Source: Xanthobacter tagetidis
GTDB taxonomy: Bacteria > Pseudomonadota > Alphaproteobacteria > Rhizobiales > Xanthobacteraceae
Length of the DNA stretch: 64,000 nt
Assembly (NCBI RefSeq): GCF_003667445.1
Contig: NZ_RCTF01000004.1
Span: 1-64,000 of the forward strand
Direction: 5' to 3'
Shown: piece by piece, positions 32,085 to 41,265 of the stretch
Numbering within the stretch: position 1 is the first letter of the stretch
How the letters are laid out: each line of letters begins with the position of its first letter
Translations under genes and position numbers: made by a program
Notes under the pieces: model-generated
Told to the model about the DNA's origin: nothing
Database searches by the model: none
Seen by the model: only the letters and a program-made list of their open reading frames with translations

Positions 32085-32594
32085 CTACCGCTGCCAAGCG
32101 AAGGCCACCTTGTCCAGCGATTTCGTGCCGAACTGCTCGGTGGAGGATGCGACCTCATGCCCCCCCAGCGCCTTGTAGAAGCCGACCGCGTTCTCGTTGT
32201 CGGCCAGCGCCCACACCACAAGGCCCTCAAGCCGCGCCATGGCCAGATCGCGCCGCGCCGCCGCGAACAGGCGCTGGCCGAAGCCAAGGCCCTGATAGAG
32301 CGGCTGGAGGTAAATCTCGTAGATCTCGCCGCCATAGGGCAGGCTCTTCGCGCGGTTGCCGCCATAGTTCACGTAGCCGGCGACGTCGTCGCCCACCAGC
32401 AGCACGGAGATGCGGCTGCCGCGCCGGATCGCGGCGTCCCACCATTTGGGGCCGCGCCGCTCCACCATGCGTTCCAGTTCCAAACCGGGGATCAGGCCGC
32501 GATAGGCCGTGCGCCACGCCGCGTCGTGCACCGCCGCGACAGCGGTCGCGTCGGCGGGCTTCGCCCTGCGGATTTCGATCAGGCCCGTGCTCAT
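32085..32594 (-). CDS. GNAT-family N-acetyltransferase
   Basis: 169 residues. IEIRRAKPADATAVAAVHDA is the typical opening of the fold. YEIYLQPLYQGLGFGQRLFA contains the acetyl-CoA pyrophosphate loop (QGLGFG), and GLVVWALADNENAVGFYKAL with GHE is the closing beta strand and helix. It acetylates an unknown amine or small molecule. The ATG at 32594 opens MSTGLIEIRRAK. No operon partner. The 234 bases towards ppa and the 227 towards the next gene show no other coding signal. Confidence 0.9.
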   Translation of the reverse strand: MSTGLIEIRRAKPADATAVAAVHDAAWRTAYRGLIPGLELERMVERRGPKWWDAAIRRGSRISVLLVGDDVAGYVNYGGNRAKSLPYGGEIYEIYLQPLYQGLGFGQRLFAAARRDLAMARLEGLVVWALADNENAVGFYKALGGHEVASSTEQFGTKSLDKVAFAWQR

Positions 32595-32821
32595 GCCCCG
32601 ATGGAAGCAAACCCCGCGCCGCCCATCAAGTGGCATCGCGCGGCGATGCACCAATTCCAGACTGGCGCCCCGCCGCCGCACCGGGGCAATCACGGCGCGC
32701 AGCGCAGGCCCGCCGCGCGCACGAAGGGCTACATGCGGGCGCCGGCCCGTGACATAAGGAGCCAAGACCCACCGCGGGACGCAAGCGCCCGCGGCGAAAC
32801 TCGAAGGCCCGCTTTGCGCTC

Positions 32822-33136
32822 ATGATCCGCTTCTTCCTGCGCTTCACCGGCTTCTGGCTGCTCGCCGCCGGCTTCGTCGCCTTGATCGTCGACGGCACGC
32901 GCTCCATCGCCGCTTCCTCGCTGCTGCTGATGTCGGCGGGCGACGCCTGGTTCGCCGTCTCGCCGGGCACCCTCGCAGCCTTGGAGGCCTGGGCGCGGGC
33001 GAGGTCGCCCGCCCTGTGGGACAGCGGCATCACCTCGGTCCTGTCGGTGCCCGCCTTCCTGCTGCTCCTGGTCCTCGGCATCGTGCTGATGACGCTCGGC
33101 CGGGTGCGGGAGCGCTCGCGCTTCGAGGCGGGCTGA
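32822..33136 (+). CDS. Conserved small membrane protein, two helices
   Basis: 104 residues. The first helix is about residues 5-28 ([20 protein letters not shown]) and the second about residues 72-94 ([20 protein letters not shown]). Between them lies a loop with [18 protein letters not shown] basic C-terminus ([12 protein letters not shown]) suggests it faces the cytoplasm. Homologues of this length are common in Hyphomicrobiales and usually carry only a domain-of-unknown-function label; I assign no function. A weak hairpin ACCCCA/TGGGGT follows at 33168-33183. Confidence 0.7.
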   Translation: MIRFFLRFTGFWLLAAGFVALIVDGTRSIAASSLLLMSAGDAWFAVSPGTLAALEAWARARSPALWDSGITSVLSVPAFLLLLVLGIVLMTLGRVRERSRFEAG

Positions 33137-33311
33137 GCCCTCCCCCCCTCGCGCAATGGCATCCGGAACCCCATATCTGGGGTCCTGGCCGGCCATGGTC
33201 CCTTGTGTTTGGTCCCTTTTGTTTGGACTGGCCGCGCCAAAAGTCCTGTCTCATGATGCGCCGATCCGCCGCTTGCTTCCGGGCGCGGGACCGTGCGCAA
33301 GGAGCCGTGCC

Positions 33312-33968
33312 ATGCTCTTTTTCCGCAAGTCGCTGGAGCTTCCCACCCGTGAGGAGGCGCTGAAGGGCCGCGAGGGCGCCATCCCCACCGCGCGCGCACA
33401 CGTCGTCAACGGCCATCCGCTGAAGGGGCCCTATCCCGACGGCGTGAAGACCGCGGTGTTCGCCCTCGGCTGCTTCTGGGGCGCCGAGCGCAAGTTCTGG
33501 CAGCTGCCGGGCGTCTACGTGACGGCGGTGGGCTACATTGGCGGACACACGCCGAACCCGACCTACGAGGAGGTGTGCTCCGGCCGCACCGGCCACACCG
33601 AGGGCGTGCTGGTGGCCTATGATCCGGCAGCGGTGTCGTTCGACCAGCTGCTGAAGGTGTTCTTCGAGGCGCACGACCCCACCCAGGGCATGCGCCAGGG
33701 CAACGACATTGGCACCCAGTACCGTTCCGGCATCTATGTGGACGATCCCGCCGATCTCGCCCGCGCCGCGGCGGCCAAGGCCGCCTATGAGCCGGCGCTG
33801 AAGGCGAAGGGCTTCGGCCCGATCACCACCGAGATCGCCGCGGCGGCGCCGTTCTACTTCGCCGAGGACTACCACCAGCAGTATCTGGCGAAGAACCCGC
33901 ACGGCTATTGCGGGCTCGGGGGCACCGGCGTCGCCTGCCAGATCGGCACCGGCGTGGCCGCCGAATAA
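33312..33968 (+). CDS. msrA: Peptide methionine sulfoxide reductase MsrA
   Basis: A 218-residue protein that reduces methionine-S-sulfoxide. The catalytic Cys is Cys54 in [34 protein letters not shown]-like [12 protein letters not shown] and [23 protein letters not shown] are all intact. The C-terminal [13 protein letters not shown] carries two Cys that serve as resolving residues for thioredoxin regeneration. Residues 1-45 are a family-typical extension ([20 protein letters not shown]). A strong intrinsic terminator follows directly. Confidence 0.96.
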   Translation: MLFFRKSLELPTREEALKGREGAIPTARAHVVNGHPLKGPYPDGVKTAVFALGCFWGAERKFWQLPGVYVTAVGYIGGHTPNPTYEEVCSGRTGHTEGVLVAYDPAAVSFDQLLKVFFEAHDPTQGMRQGNDIGTQYRSGIYVDDPADLARAAAAKAAYEPALKAKGFGPITTEIAAAAPFYFAEDYHQQYLAKNPHGYCGLGGTGVACQIGTGVAAE

Positions 33969-33977
33969 CGTTGGGAG

Positions 33978-34002
33978 AGCCGGGCCGCGCGCCCGGCTTT
34001 TT
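33978..34002 (+). terminator. Intrinsic terminator after msrA
   Basis: Stem AGCCGGGC/GCCCGGCT with a CGCGC loop, followed by five T residues, 10 bases after the msrA stop. Confidence 0.88.
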
Positions 34003-34084
34003 CCTTTCCGGCCCGGCGCGGCCGCCCTTTCCTCCCGCCGCCGGGCGGCCTATGGAGGGGCGATCACGCCCCCCGGAGGCCGCC

Positions 34085-34774
34085 ATGTCCGCCTATGCCT
34101 TCCCGCCCCTTGCAGTGCCCACTTTGCCCATCGTCGGCAGGGATACCCTGTTCCCGGTGCACCGCATCTACTGCGTCGGCCGCAACTTCGCCGACCACGC
34201 CATCGAGATGGGCGGCGACCCCTCCAAGGAGGCGCCCTTCTTCTTCCAGAAGAACCCGGACACCCTGGTCCATTCCGGCGCCACCATCCCCTATCCCAAG
34301 CGCACCAACGACGTGCACCACGAGGTCGAACTCGTGGTCGCGCTGAAGGAAGGCGGCGAGGACATCCCGGTCGCGCGCGCGCTCGACCACGTGTTCGGCT
34401 ATGCGGTGGGCATCGACCTGACCCGGCGCGACCTCCAGGCCGAGGCGAAGAAGGCCGGCCGCCCGTGGGAGGTGGCCAAGGCGTTCGAGGAATCCGCCCC
34501 CTGCAGCGCCATCGTGCCGACCAGCATCTGCGGCCATCCGGACAAGGGCCGCATCTTCCTGAAGGTCAACGGCGAGACGCGCCAGGACGGCGATCTCAAC
34601 ATGATGATCTGGAAGGTGCCGGAGATGATCGCGATCCTCTCCACCCTGTTCCGCCTCGCGCCCGGCGACCTGATCTTCGCCGGCACCCCGGCCGGCGTCG
34701 GCGCCATCGCGCGCAGCGACGTGCTGGAAGGCGGAGTGGAGAATGTGGGCGAGATCCGCCTCACCATCGGCTGA
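34085..34774 (+). CDS. Fumarylacetoacetate hydrolase family protein
   Basis: 229 residues, the single-domain form. [16 protein letters not shown] opens the fold. The metal site is in [14 protein letters not shown] (two acidic ligands) and [20 protein letters not shown] (Asp); [14 protein letters not shown] and [20 protein letters not shown] complete it. Members act as fumarylpyruvate hydrolases, oxaloacetate decarboxylases or tautomerases, and the exact reaction cannot be read from sequence. It stands alone after the msrA terminator and converges with the CbiZ-like gene 6 bases away. Confidence 0.9.
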   Translation: MSAYAFPPLAVPTLPIVGRDTLFPVHRIYCVGRNFADHAIEMGGDPSKEAPFFFQKNPDTLVHSGATIPYPKRTNDVHHEVELVVALKEGGEDIPVARALDHVFGYAVGIDLTRRDLQAEAKKAGRPWEVAKAFEESAPCSAIVPTSICGHPDKGRIFLKVNGETRQDGDLNMMIWKVPEMIAILSTLFRLAPGDLIFAGTPAGVGAIARSDVLEGGVENVGEIRLTIG

Positions 34775-34780
34775 CGCCGC

Positions 34781-35458
34781 TCAGGGGGCGGACTGGTCCG
34801 CGAGCCAGCGCGCCGCCGCCTCCCGGGTCGCCGCCAGGACGGCCGCGCCCAGCGCCTCGCCGACCGCCGTGTGCAGCCCCGCATAGTCGTGCGGCGCCGC
34901 GCCCGGCAGGCCGGCGGGCGCGCTCATGACCACGCAGTCGGTGCCTGTGCCCGTCACCGGCGCGTCCTGCCCCTGCCGGCAATAGCCCGCCTCCAGGATC
35001 GCCAAAGTGCGCGCCTCGACGACGAGGGAGAGCGCCTCCACCAGCGCCGCCGGGGTGAGCGGCACCGAGACCGCGGCAATGATGTTCACCGTGCCGAGGC
35101 GCTCCGGCGCCGCGGCGCGGGCGCCCACGCGCTCGCCATTGTTGAGCCCGAGCGTGACGAGGGCCGCCGCGCTCACCCCCTCCACCTGCGCCGTCGCGTG
35201 GTGGTGGCAGGCGATGTCGCGCGAGGTCATCAGGCCCACCGCGTCGGCGAGCCCGGCGGCCGCGAGCCGGCCGGCGAGCAGAGCGCGCGGGTCCACGTCC
35301 GGCGGCAGGTCCGCGTCGCGCACTTCGAGGATCGCCGCCGCCTGCGCGGTGACGAAGCCGGGCCGGCCGATGGACCAGGAGAGCATGTGCTGCGGCGCGT
35401 CGAAGCGCGCCGCCAGGAGCGGCCGGCGGAAATCGACCGCGAACGGTGCTTCGCTCAA
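34781..35458 (-). CDS. CbiZ-like adenosylcobinamide amidohydrolase
   Basis: 225 residues. VGLMTSRDI, LVTLGLNNGERVG, GTVNIIAAVSVPLTPAALVE and TGTGTDCVVMSAPAG form the ordered motif set of the CbiZ family, which hydrolyses the aminopropanol side of adenosylcobinamide during cobamide remodelling. The start appears to be TTG at 35458, overlapping the stop of the ketoacyl synthase gene (TTGA), so it is translationally coupled. The next ATG (MLSWSIG) would remove 30 residues. No cobamide gene lies nearby, and linkage to an ACP and a ketoacyl synthase is odd, so the real substrate may be another amide. Confidence 0.8.
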   Translation of the reverse strand: MSEAPFAVDFRRPLLAARFDAPQHMLSWSIGRPGFVTAQAAAILEVRDADLPPDVDPRALLAGRLAAAGLADAVGLMTSRDIACHHHATAQVEGVSAAALVTLGLNNGERVGARAAAPERLGTVNIIAAVSVPLTPAALVEALSLVVEARTLAILEAGYCRQGQDAPVTGTGTDCVVMSAPAGLPGAAPHDYAGLHTAVGEALGAAVLAATREAAARWLADQSAP

Positions 35459-36666
35459 TGCCAGGCCTTCAGCGCCAGCACCGCGTTGAGGCCGCCGAAG
35501 GCGAAGGCGTTCACCAGCGCATGGCCCACCGCGTGGTCGCGCGCGGCGTTGGGCACGCAGTCGAGCGCGCAGTCGGGGTCCGGCACCCGGTAGCCCATGG
35601 TGGGCGGCACGAACCCCTCGCGCATGGCGAGCACGGTGCCGATCACGCCCAGCGCGCCGGCCGCGCCCAGGCAGTGGCCGTGCATGGACTTGGTGGATGA
35701 CACGGGCATCGTGTCGAGCTTGGCGCCGAACACCGTGCGCAGCGCCGCCGTCTCGGTCTTGTCGTTGAGCACCGTGCCGGTGCCGTGGGCGCTCACATAG
35801 TCGATCGCCTCGGGCGCAAGCCCGGCATCGGCCAGAGCGAGCCGCATGGCGCGCGCGGTGCTGGTGCCGTCGGGGGCGGTGAGGTCGTTGCCGTCGGCGC
35901 TCATGCCGAAGCCCACCACCTCGGCGAGGATCGGCGCGCCGCGCCCGCGCGCGCGCTCCAGCTCCTCCAGCACCACCACGCCGCCCGCCTCGCCGAGGAC
36001 GAGGCCGTTGCGGTCGGCGGAGAACGGGCGGCAGCCGTCCGGGCTCAGCACCCGCAGCGCCTCCCAGGCCTTGAGGAAACCCAGCGTGTGGGGCGCCTCG
36101 CTGCCGCCGGAGAGCGCCACGTCGAGCAGGCCGGAGCGGATCATATGGAATGACAGGCCGATGGCGTGGCTCGCCGAGGAGCAGGCGGAGGCCACCGAGA
36201 AGGACGGCCCCAGCACCCGGTGGGCCATGGAGATCTGGCTCGCCGACGACGACGGCATGGAGCGCGGCACGGTGAAGGGGTGCGGCCGGCCGGGCGGGGT
36301 GGCGTTCAGCCGGTGATAGCCGTCCTCGATGGACTGGAAGCCGACCGAAGCCCCGTAGATCACGCCCGCCTTCTCCGGCGCCACGCCGTCGAGCGGGTCG
36401 CCCGCCTGAGCCACCGCCTCGCGCGCGGCGGCGAGGGCCAGCTCGGAATTGCGGTCCATGAGGCCGCGCTGGCGCGGTTCGAGGAAGGCGTCGGGATTGA
36501 AGTCGGCCGCCTCGGCGAAGCATTTCACCCGCAGCTGCGTGCCGTCCATGAGGCGGGTCGGGCCGATGCCCACCTTGCCGGCCTTCAGGCTGGCGAGGTG
36601 CTCGGCCACGTTCGCGCCGATGGACGAAACCGCCCCGAGGCCCGTGATGACGACGCGCCGGCTCAT
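35455..36666 (-). CDS. Beta-ketoacyl-ACP synthase, FabF-like
   Basis: A 403-residue decarboxylating condensing enzyme. The catalytic triad is Cys162 in VASACSSASHA, His294 in SAHGTGTVLND and His331 in KSMHGHCLGAAGA; the gatekeeper region PFSADRNGLVLGEAGGVVV is intact. It follows the ACP gene by 20 bases and overlaps the CbiZ-like gene. Since housekeeping fabF normally lies with fabG/acpP, a dedicated ACP plus this synthase suggests a special acyl chain or a small polyketide-like product. The ATG at 36666 opens MSRRVVITGLGAVSSIG. Confidence 0.9.
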   Translation of the reverse strand: MSRRVVITGLGAVSSIGANVAEHLASLKAGKVGIGPTRLMDGTQLRVKCFAEAADFNPDAFLEPRQRGLMDRNSELALAAAREAVAQAGDPLDGVAPEKAGVIYGASVGFQSIEDGYHRLNATPPGRPHPFTVPRSMPSSSASQISMAHRVLGPSFSVASACSSASHAIGLSFHMIRSGLLDVALSGGSEAPHTLGFLKAWEALRVLSPDGCRPFSADRNGLVLGEAGGVVVLEELERARGRGAPILAEVVGFGMSADGNDLTAPDGTSTARAMRLALADAGLAPEAIDYVSAHGTGTVLNDKTETAALRTVFGAKLDTMPVSSTKSMHGHCLGAAGALGVIGTVLAMREGFVPPTMGYRVPDPDCALDCVPNAARDHAVGHALVNAFAFGGLNAVLALKAWH

Positions 36667-36686
36667 GGAATGGTCCCGCTTTGCGC

Positions 36687-36971
36687 TCAGCCGGCGGACG
36701 AGGCGGAAGGGCGTCCGGCCTTGGCGTCCACCAGCGCGATCACGTGGTCGACCAGCGCGAAGACCGGCACGTCGGTGCTCTCCAGCGGCCCTTCGGAGGG
36801 AATTTCGATCTGGAACCGATCCTCGATCTTGAAGATCAGCTCCACAAGGTCCAGCGAGCCGATGCCGAGGTCGGAGACGGTGGTGTCCGCGTCCACCATG
36901 GACGGATCGACGGCGGCTTCTTCCGCGATGATTTCCAGAACCTGCCTCTTGCGCGCCTCGACATCCAGCAC
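36687..36971 (-). CDS. Acyl carrier protein
   Basis: 94 residues from a GTG at 36971 with GGAGG nine bases upstream. The phosphopantetheine site is Ser39 in SDLGIGSLDLVELIFKIED; the usual Asp before Ser is Gly here, a variant seen in specialised ACPs. Acidic helix II (LVELIFKIEDRF) fits docking to a ketoacyl synthase. It is the first gene of ACP / ketoacyl synthase / CbiZ-like. The C-terminal ten residues (AKAGRPSASSAG) extend past the fold. It is probably not the housekeeping AcpP. Confidence 0.88.
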   Translation of the reverse strand: MLDVEARKRQVLEIIAEEAAVDPSMVDADTTVSDLGIGSLDLVELIFKIEDRFQIEIPSEGPLESTDVPVFALVDHVIALVDAKAGRPSASSAG

Positions 36972-37346
36972 CGCGACACCTCCACGCCACGCCCGCCGTC
37001 CGGTCCTCCCAGGACCCCCGGCGAGGGCGGCGCTAACATGCACAGGCTCCGATCGGATGTCCACCTGAGGTGAGCGCGGGCCTGGGCTGCGCGCGCGAGC
37101 GTCGCGACGGGCATGGCCAATGCGGCGACAAGTGCGGCGACAGGCGCGGCGAAAGTCGCGGCCGGTTCGGCTCCGCGCCTATTGGCAGCAGGTCAGGAGC
37201 CTGTACCCTTGCGGGGCACCCGCCGCGACCTCATGTCCCGTTACCCGCGCCATCGACCGCGCCAGGCGAGACCCTCTCGACGCGTCGCTGATCGATATCC
37301 CCGTGTCGATGCGCCTGCGTCGATGCCCGGCCCAAGGAGCCGTTCC
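36972..37346. promoter_or_regulatory. Divergent intergenic region between ACP operon and nitroreductase
   Basis: 375 bases with no credible gene; an in-frame Ala-rich upstream extension of the nitroreductase frame is low-complexity. The region should hold promoters for both directions. A degenerate tandem of GCGGCGACA-like units occurs near 37125-37155. No clear -35/-10 pair was found. Confidence 0.5.
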
Positions 37347-38234
37347 GTGTCCACCCTCCCCGCTGATTCCGCCGCCCGCGATCTTGCCGCCCGCGAACAC
37401 GCCACCCGCGATCTTGCTGCCGAAATGGCCTCGCTGCTCGAAGCCCGCTACGGCGCGGCTGGCGCGAGCGTGGATATCCGGCTGAACGACGTCATCGCCG
37501 GCCTTCTCGCCCACCGCACCGTGCGCGCCTTCGCCGACCGCCCGCTGCCGCCCGGCACTGTCGAGACGCTGGCGGCGGCCGCCCAGTCCGCGGCCTCGTC
37601 CTCCAACCTCCAGGCGCTCAGCGTGATCGCGGTGGAGGATGCCGGCACGCGCCGCGCTTTGGCCGAGCTGGCCGGCGGCCAGGCGCATGTGGCGCAGGCG
37701 CCGCTGGTGATGGTCTGGCTCGCGGACCTTTCGCGCCTCACGGAACTCGGCCGGCGCCAGAGCGCGCCCACCGAGGGACTGGACTATCTGGAGATGCTGC
37801 TGGTGGCGGTGATCGACGCCGCGCTCGCGGCGCAGAACGCCGTGGTGGCGCTGGAATCCCTTGGGCTCGGAAGCTGCTATATCGGCGCCCTGCGCAACCG
37901 CCCGCGGGAGGTGGCCGATCTGCTCGGCCTGCCGCCCCATGTGGTGGCCGTGTTCGGCCTGTGCGTCGGCCACCCGGACCCCGCCCGCCCGGCGCGGGTG
38001 AAGCCGCGCCTGCCGCAGGACCTCGTGCTGCACCGCGAGCGCTACGACCCGAGCCTGCCCGCCGCCGCGGTCGCGGGCTATGACGCGACGCTTGCCGCCT
38101 TCCAGCAGGCGGAGGGAATGGCGCAAGTGGGGTGGACCTCCACGGCGCTCAACCGGGTGCGCGGACCGAAGTCGCTCAGCGGGCGCGACCGGCTTGCCGG
38201 CATTCTCCAGGAGCTGGGCTTCCCCCTGCGCTGA
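37347..38234 (+). CDS. NADPH-dependent nitroreductase-family flavoprotein (NfsA/FRP type)
   Basis: 295 residues from a GTG at 37347 with AAGGAG 7 bases upstream. LAHRTVRAFADRPLPPGTVE and AAQSAASSSNLQALSVIAVE are the FMN-binding opening of the NfsA/FRP group; LESLGLGSCYIGALRNRP and VVAVFGLCVGHPD complete the FMN pocket. It would reduce nitroaromatics, flavins or quinones with NADPH; the physiological substrate is unknown. It is divergent from the ACP operon and runs towards soeABC, from which a hairpin (GCGCCCC/GGGGCGC at about 38244-38262) separates it. Confidence 0.88.
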   Translation: MSTLPADSAARDLAAREHATRDLAAEMASLLEARYGAAGASVDIRLNDVIAGLLAHRTVRAFADRPLPPGTVETLAAAAQSAASSSNLQALSVIAVEDAGTRRALAELAGGQAHVAQAPLVMVWLADLSRLTELGRRQSAPTEGLDYLEMLLVAVIDAALAAQNAVVALESLGLGSCYIGALRNRPREVADLLGLPPHVVAVFGLCVGHPDPARPARVKPRLPQDLVLHRERYDPSLPAAAVAGYDATLAAFQQAEGMAQVGWTSTALNRVRGPKSLSGRDRLAGILQELGFPLR

Positions 38235-38262
38235 CCGGCCGTCGCGCCCCAAGGCGGGGCGC

Positions 38263-38292
38263 GATCAATCTCATTGCAAGATGGAATTGATC
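38263..38292 (+). promoter_or_regulatory. Inverted repeat upstream of soeA, possible operator
   Basis: Perfect 7-base arms GATCAAT (38263-38269) and ATTGATC (38286-38292), centre to centre 23 bases, in a short AT-rich stretch 49 bases before the soeA start. Size and spacing suit a dimeric regulator such as a LysR- or GntR-type protein. Which regulator cannot be told. Confidence 0.45.
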
Positions 38293-38304
38293 TAAAACAT
38301 CGAT

Positions 38305-38330
38305 TGGACCCTGCCGCGCGGCGGGGTCCA
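38305..38330 (+). promoter_or_regulatory. Stable hairpin ten bases before soeA start
   Basis: An 11-base stem (TGGACCCTGCC / GGCGGGGTCCA, one G-U) with a GCGC loop. It buries the only G-rich ribosome-site candidate (GGGG at 38323-38326). No T-run follows, so control of translation or transcript processing is more likely than termination. Confidence 0.45.
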
Positions 38331-38340
38331 TCTATTTCAC

Positions 38341-41265
38341 ATGATGCACAACGGTTATCGAGGGGCGAATTCCGCGCCCACGCAGCAGCCCCTCCCCCAC
38401 CCCCACGCGCCGGCCGAGCCGGACAATGTGGAGACCTCGCCGAAGATCGGCGACCAGGTGGCAAAGACCACCTGCTACATGTGCGCCTGCCGCTGCGGCA
38501 TCGAGGTGCATCTGCGCGACGGCAAGGTGCGCTACATCAACGGCAACAAGGACCACCCGGTCAATCGCGGCGTGCTGTGCGGCAAGGGCAGCGCCGGCAT
38601 CATGCAGCACTACAGCCCGGCGCGGCTGAAGAAGCCGCTGCTGCGCACCGGCGAGCGCGGTTCCGGCGAATTCCGCGAGATCGAGTGGGACGAAGCGCTT
38701 TCCATCGCCGCCGAGCGGCTCGGCAACATCCGCGCGACCGAGCCCAAGAAGCTCGCCTTCTTCACCGGGCGCGACCAGTCGCAGTCGCTCACCGGCTGGT
38801 GGGCCTCGAAGTTCGGCACCCCCAATTTCGCCGCCCATGGCGGCTTCTGCTCCGTCAACATGGCGGTGGGCGGCCTCTATACGGTGGGCGGGGCGTTCTG
38901 GGAGTTCGGCGAGCCGGACTGGGAGCACGCCAAGTACTTCCTGCTGTTCGGCGTCGCCGAGGACCACGATTCCAACCCCATCAAGATCGGCCTTGGGCGG
39001 CTGAAGGCGCGTGGGGCGAAGTTCGTCTCGGTCAATCCGGCGCGCACCGGCTACAACGCCATCGCCGACGAATGGGTGGGCATCCGCCCCGGCACGGACG
39101 GCCTGTTCGTGATGGCGCTGATCCACGAGCTTCTGCGCGCCGGAAAGATCGACGTGCCCTATCTGGCGCGCCACACCAACGCCCCGGCGCTGGTCATCAA
39201 GGCGCCCGGCACGGCGGAGGACGGCCTCCTCCTGCGCGACGCGGAAGGGCGCATCCTCGCCTTCGACAAGGCGACCGGCGGCCCGAAGCCCGCCGACGAT
39301 CCCGACCTCAGCCCGGCTCTGTCCGGCACGTTCGAGGTGGAGGGGCGCACCGCGACCCCCGTGTTCCAGGTGTTCGCCGAGCGCTATCTCGACCCCTCTT
39401 ATTCCCCCGAGGCGGCCTCCGAGCGCTGCGGCGTGCCGGCGGACACCATCCGCCGCATCGCCGCGGAACTCGCGCATGTGGCGTTCGAGCAGGCGATCGA
39501 GCTGCCGGTGGCCTGGACCGACACCGCCGGCCGGCGCCACGAGACCATGACCGGCCGGCCCATCGCCATGCACGCCATGCGCGGCATCTCGGCCCATTCC
39601 AACGGCTTCCAGACCTGCCGCGCGATCCACGTGCTGCAGGTGCTGCTCGGCTCGGTGGACGTGCCCGGCGGCTGGCGCTTCAAGCCGCCGTTCCCGAAGC
39701 CGATCCCGCCCGGCCCCAAGCCTGCCGGCAAGGACGGCGGCAAGCCCATGACGCCGCTGTCCGGCATGCCGCTCGGCTTCGTCTCCGGTCCCGAGGACCT
39801 GCTGGTGGACGCGGACGGCGGCCCGGTGCGCATCGACAAGGCCTATTCCTGGGACGCGCCGCTCGCGGCCCACGGCATGATGCACATGGTGATCCGCAAT
39901 GCGTGGAAGGGCGACCCGTACAAGATCGACACGCTGATGATGTACATGGCCAACATGGCCTGGAACTCGTCGATGAACACCGACGAGACCATCGCCATGC
40001 TGACCGACAAGGACGAGAAGGGCGACTACCGCATCCCCTTCATCATCTATTCGGACGCCTATTTCTCCGAGACCGTGCCCTATGCCGACCTGGTGCTGCC
40101 GGACACCACCTATCTGGAGCGGCACGACTGCATCAGCCTGCTCGACCGGCCCATCAGCCATGCGGACGGCCCGGGCGACGCCATCCGCCATCCCGTCGTC
40201 ACGCCGGACCGCGACGTGCGCCCGTTCCAGAGCGTGCTGATCGAGCTGGGCGCCCGGCTCGGCCTGCCGGGCTTCGTGAACGAGGACGGCGCGGCCAAGT
40301 ACAAGGACTATGCCGACTACATCGTCCACCACGAGCGCGCGCCGGGCATCGGCCCGCTCGCGGGGTGGCGCGGCACGCAGGGCGAGAAGATCGGCCGCGG
40401 CGAGACCAATGAGGGCCAGCTCGACCGCTACATCGAGAATGGCGGCTTCTGGCATCACGAGCTTTCGCCGGACCAGCGCTACTACAAGATGGCGAACCGC
40501 TCCTATCTCGATTTCGCCGTGCACATGGGCTTCGTGCCGAAGGCCGACCCGATCGTGTTCCAGCTCTATTCCGAGCCGCTCCAGCGCTTCCGCCTCGCCG
40601 CGCGCGGGCACGGGCCGGTGGTGCCGCCGGAAGGCGACCGCGCCCGGATCGAGGCCTATTTCGATCCCCTGCCCTTCTGGTATGCGCCGCTGGAGGAGGC
40701 GGCCATCGCCACCGCCGACTATCCCATCCACGCGCTCACCCAGCGCCCCATGCACATGTACCATTCCTGGGGCTCGCAGAATGCGTGGCTGCGCCAGATC
40801 ACCAGCCAGAACCGGCTGTTCGTGCACCGCGAGCTCGCTGCCGAACTCGGCCTCGCCGACGACGACTGGGTCTGGATCGAGAGCATCAACGGCAAGGTGA
40901 AGGGCCAGATCCGCCTCGTGGACGGGGTGGAGAAGGCGACCGTGTGGACCTGGAACGCCATCGGCAAGCGCCGGGGCGCCTGGGCGCTGAAGGACGACGC
41001 GGCCGAGAGCAACCGCGGCTTCCTGCTGAACCACGCCATCGGCGACCTCTTGCCGCCGGACGTGAACGGCAAGCGCTATTCCAACTCCGACCCCATCACC
41101 GGCCAGGCGGCCTGGTTCGACCTCCGGGTGCGGCTGCGCAAGTGCGCCCCCGAGGAAGCCGGCTTCACCGAGCCGCAATTCGCCCGGCTGCCTCTGCCGC
41201 CCAATCTCCAGCCCGCGCCCGACGTGCTCCGCTTCGGCGCCCAGTTCAAGGAGGCGGCGCGATGA
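38341..41265 (+). CDS. soeA: Sulfite dehydrogenase molybdopterin subunit SoeA
   Basis: A 974-residue Mo-bisMGD protein. [4Fe-4S] ligands are Cys45, 48, 52 and 80 (TTCYMCACRCG ... VLCGKGSAG). No twin-arginine signal is present, so the complex faces the cytoplasm, as known for SoeABC of Allochromatium and the Roseobacter group and unlike periplasmic DMSO or thiosulfate reductases. MHMYHSWGSQNAWLRQITSQ and the C-terminal cofactor part are typical. It oxidises sulfite to sulfate. The stop overlaps the soeB start (ATGA). Sulfite would come from Xsc encoded at 59.5 kb. Confidence 0.88.
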   Translation: MMHNGYRGANSAPTQQPLPHPHAPAEPDNVETSPKIGDQVAKTTCYMCACRCGIEVHLRDGKVRYINGNKDHPVNRGVLCGKGSAGIMQHYSPARLKKPLLRTGERGSGEFREIEWDEALSIAAERLGNIRATEPKKLAFFTGRDQSQSLTGWWASKFGTPNFAAHGGFCSVNMAVGGLYTVGGAFWEFGEPDWEHAKYFLLFGVAEDHDSNPIKIGLGRLKARGAKFVSVNPARTGYNAIADEWVGIRPGTDGLFVMALIHELLRAGKIDVPYLARHTNAPALVIKAPGTAEDGLLLRDAEGRILAFDKATGGPKPADDPDLSPALSGTFEVEGRTATPVFQVFAERYLDPSYSPEAASERCGVPADTIRRIAAELAHVAFEQAIELPVAWTDTAGRRHETMTGRPIAMHAMRGISAHSNGFQTCRAIHVLQVLLGSVDVPGGWRFKPPFPKPIPPGPKPAGKDGGKPMTPLSGMPLGFVSGPEDLLVDADGGPVRIDKAYSWDAPLAAHGMMHMVIRNAWKGDPYKIDTLMMYMANMAWNSSMNTDETIAMLTDKDEKGDYRIPFIIYSDAYFSETVPYADLVLPDTTYLERHDCISLLDRPISHADGPGDAIRHPVVTPDRDVRPFQSVLIELGARLGLPGFVNEDGAAKYKDYADYIVHHERAPGIGPLAGWRGTQGEKIGRGETNEGQLDRYIENGGFWHHELSPDQRYYKMANRSYLDFAVHMGFVPKADPIVFQLYSEPLQRFRLAARGHGPVVPPEGDRARIEAYFDPLPFWYAPLEEAAIATADYPIHALTQRPMHMYHSWGSQNAWLRQITSQNRLFVHRELAAELGLADDDWVWIESINGKVKGQIRLVDGVEKATVWTWNAIGKRRGAWALKDDAAESNRGFLLNHAIGDLLPPDVNGKRYSNSDPITGQAAWFDLRVRLRKCAPEEAGFTEPQFARLPLPPNLQPAPDVLRFGAQFKEAAR

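Noticed and set aside
37347..38234. Nitroreductase as BluB (benzimidazole synthase), which would give the CbiZ-like gene a cobamide context
   Set aside because: The opening LAHRTVRAFADRPLP and SSSNLQALSVIAVE segments are those of NfsA/FRP enzymes, and the BluB-specific lid region is not seen.
38332..41178. A 948-codon open frame on the minus strand opposite soeA
   Set aside because: High GC leaves few stops in antisense frames. The translation is low-complexity His/Arg/Gly/Ala with no motif, while the plus strand encodes a clear molybdopterin enzyme.
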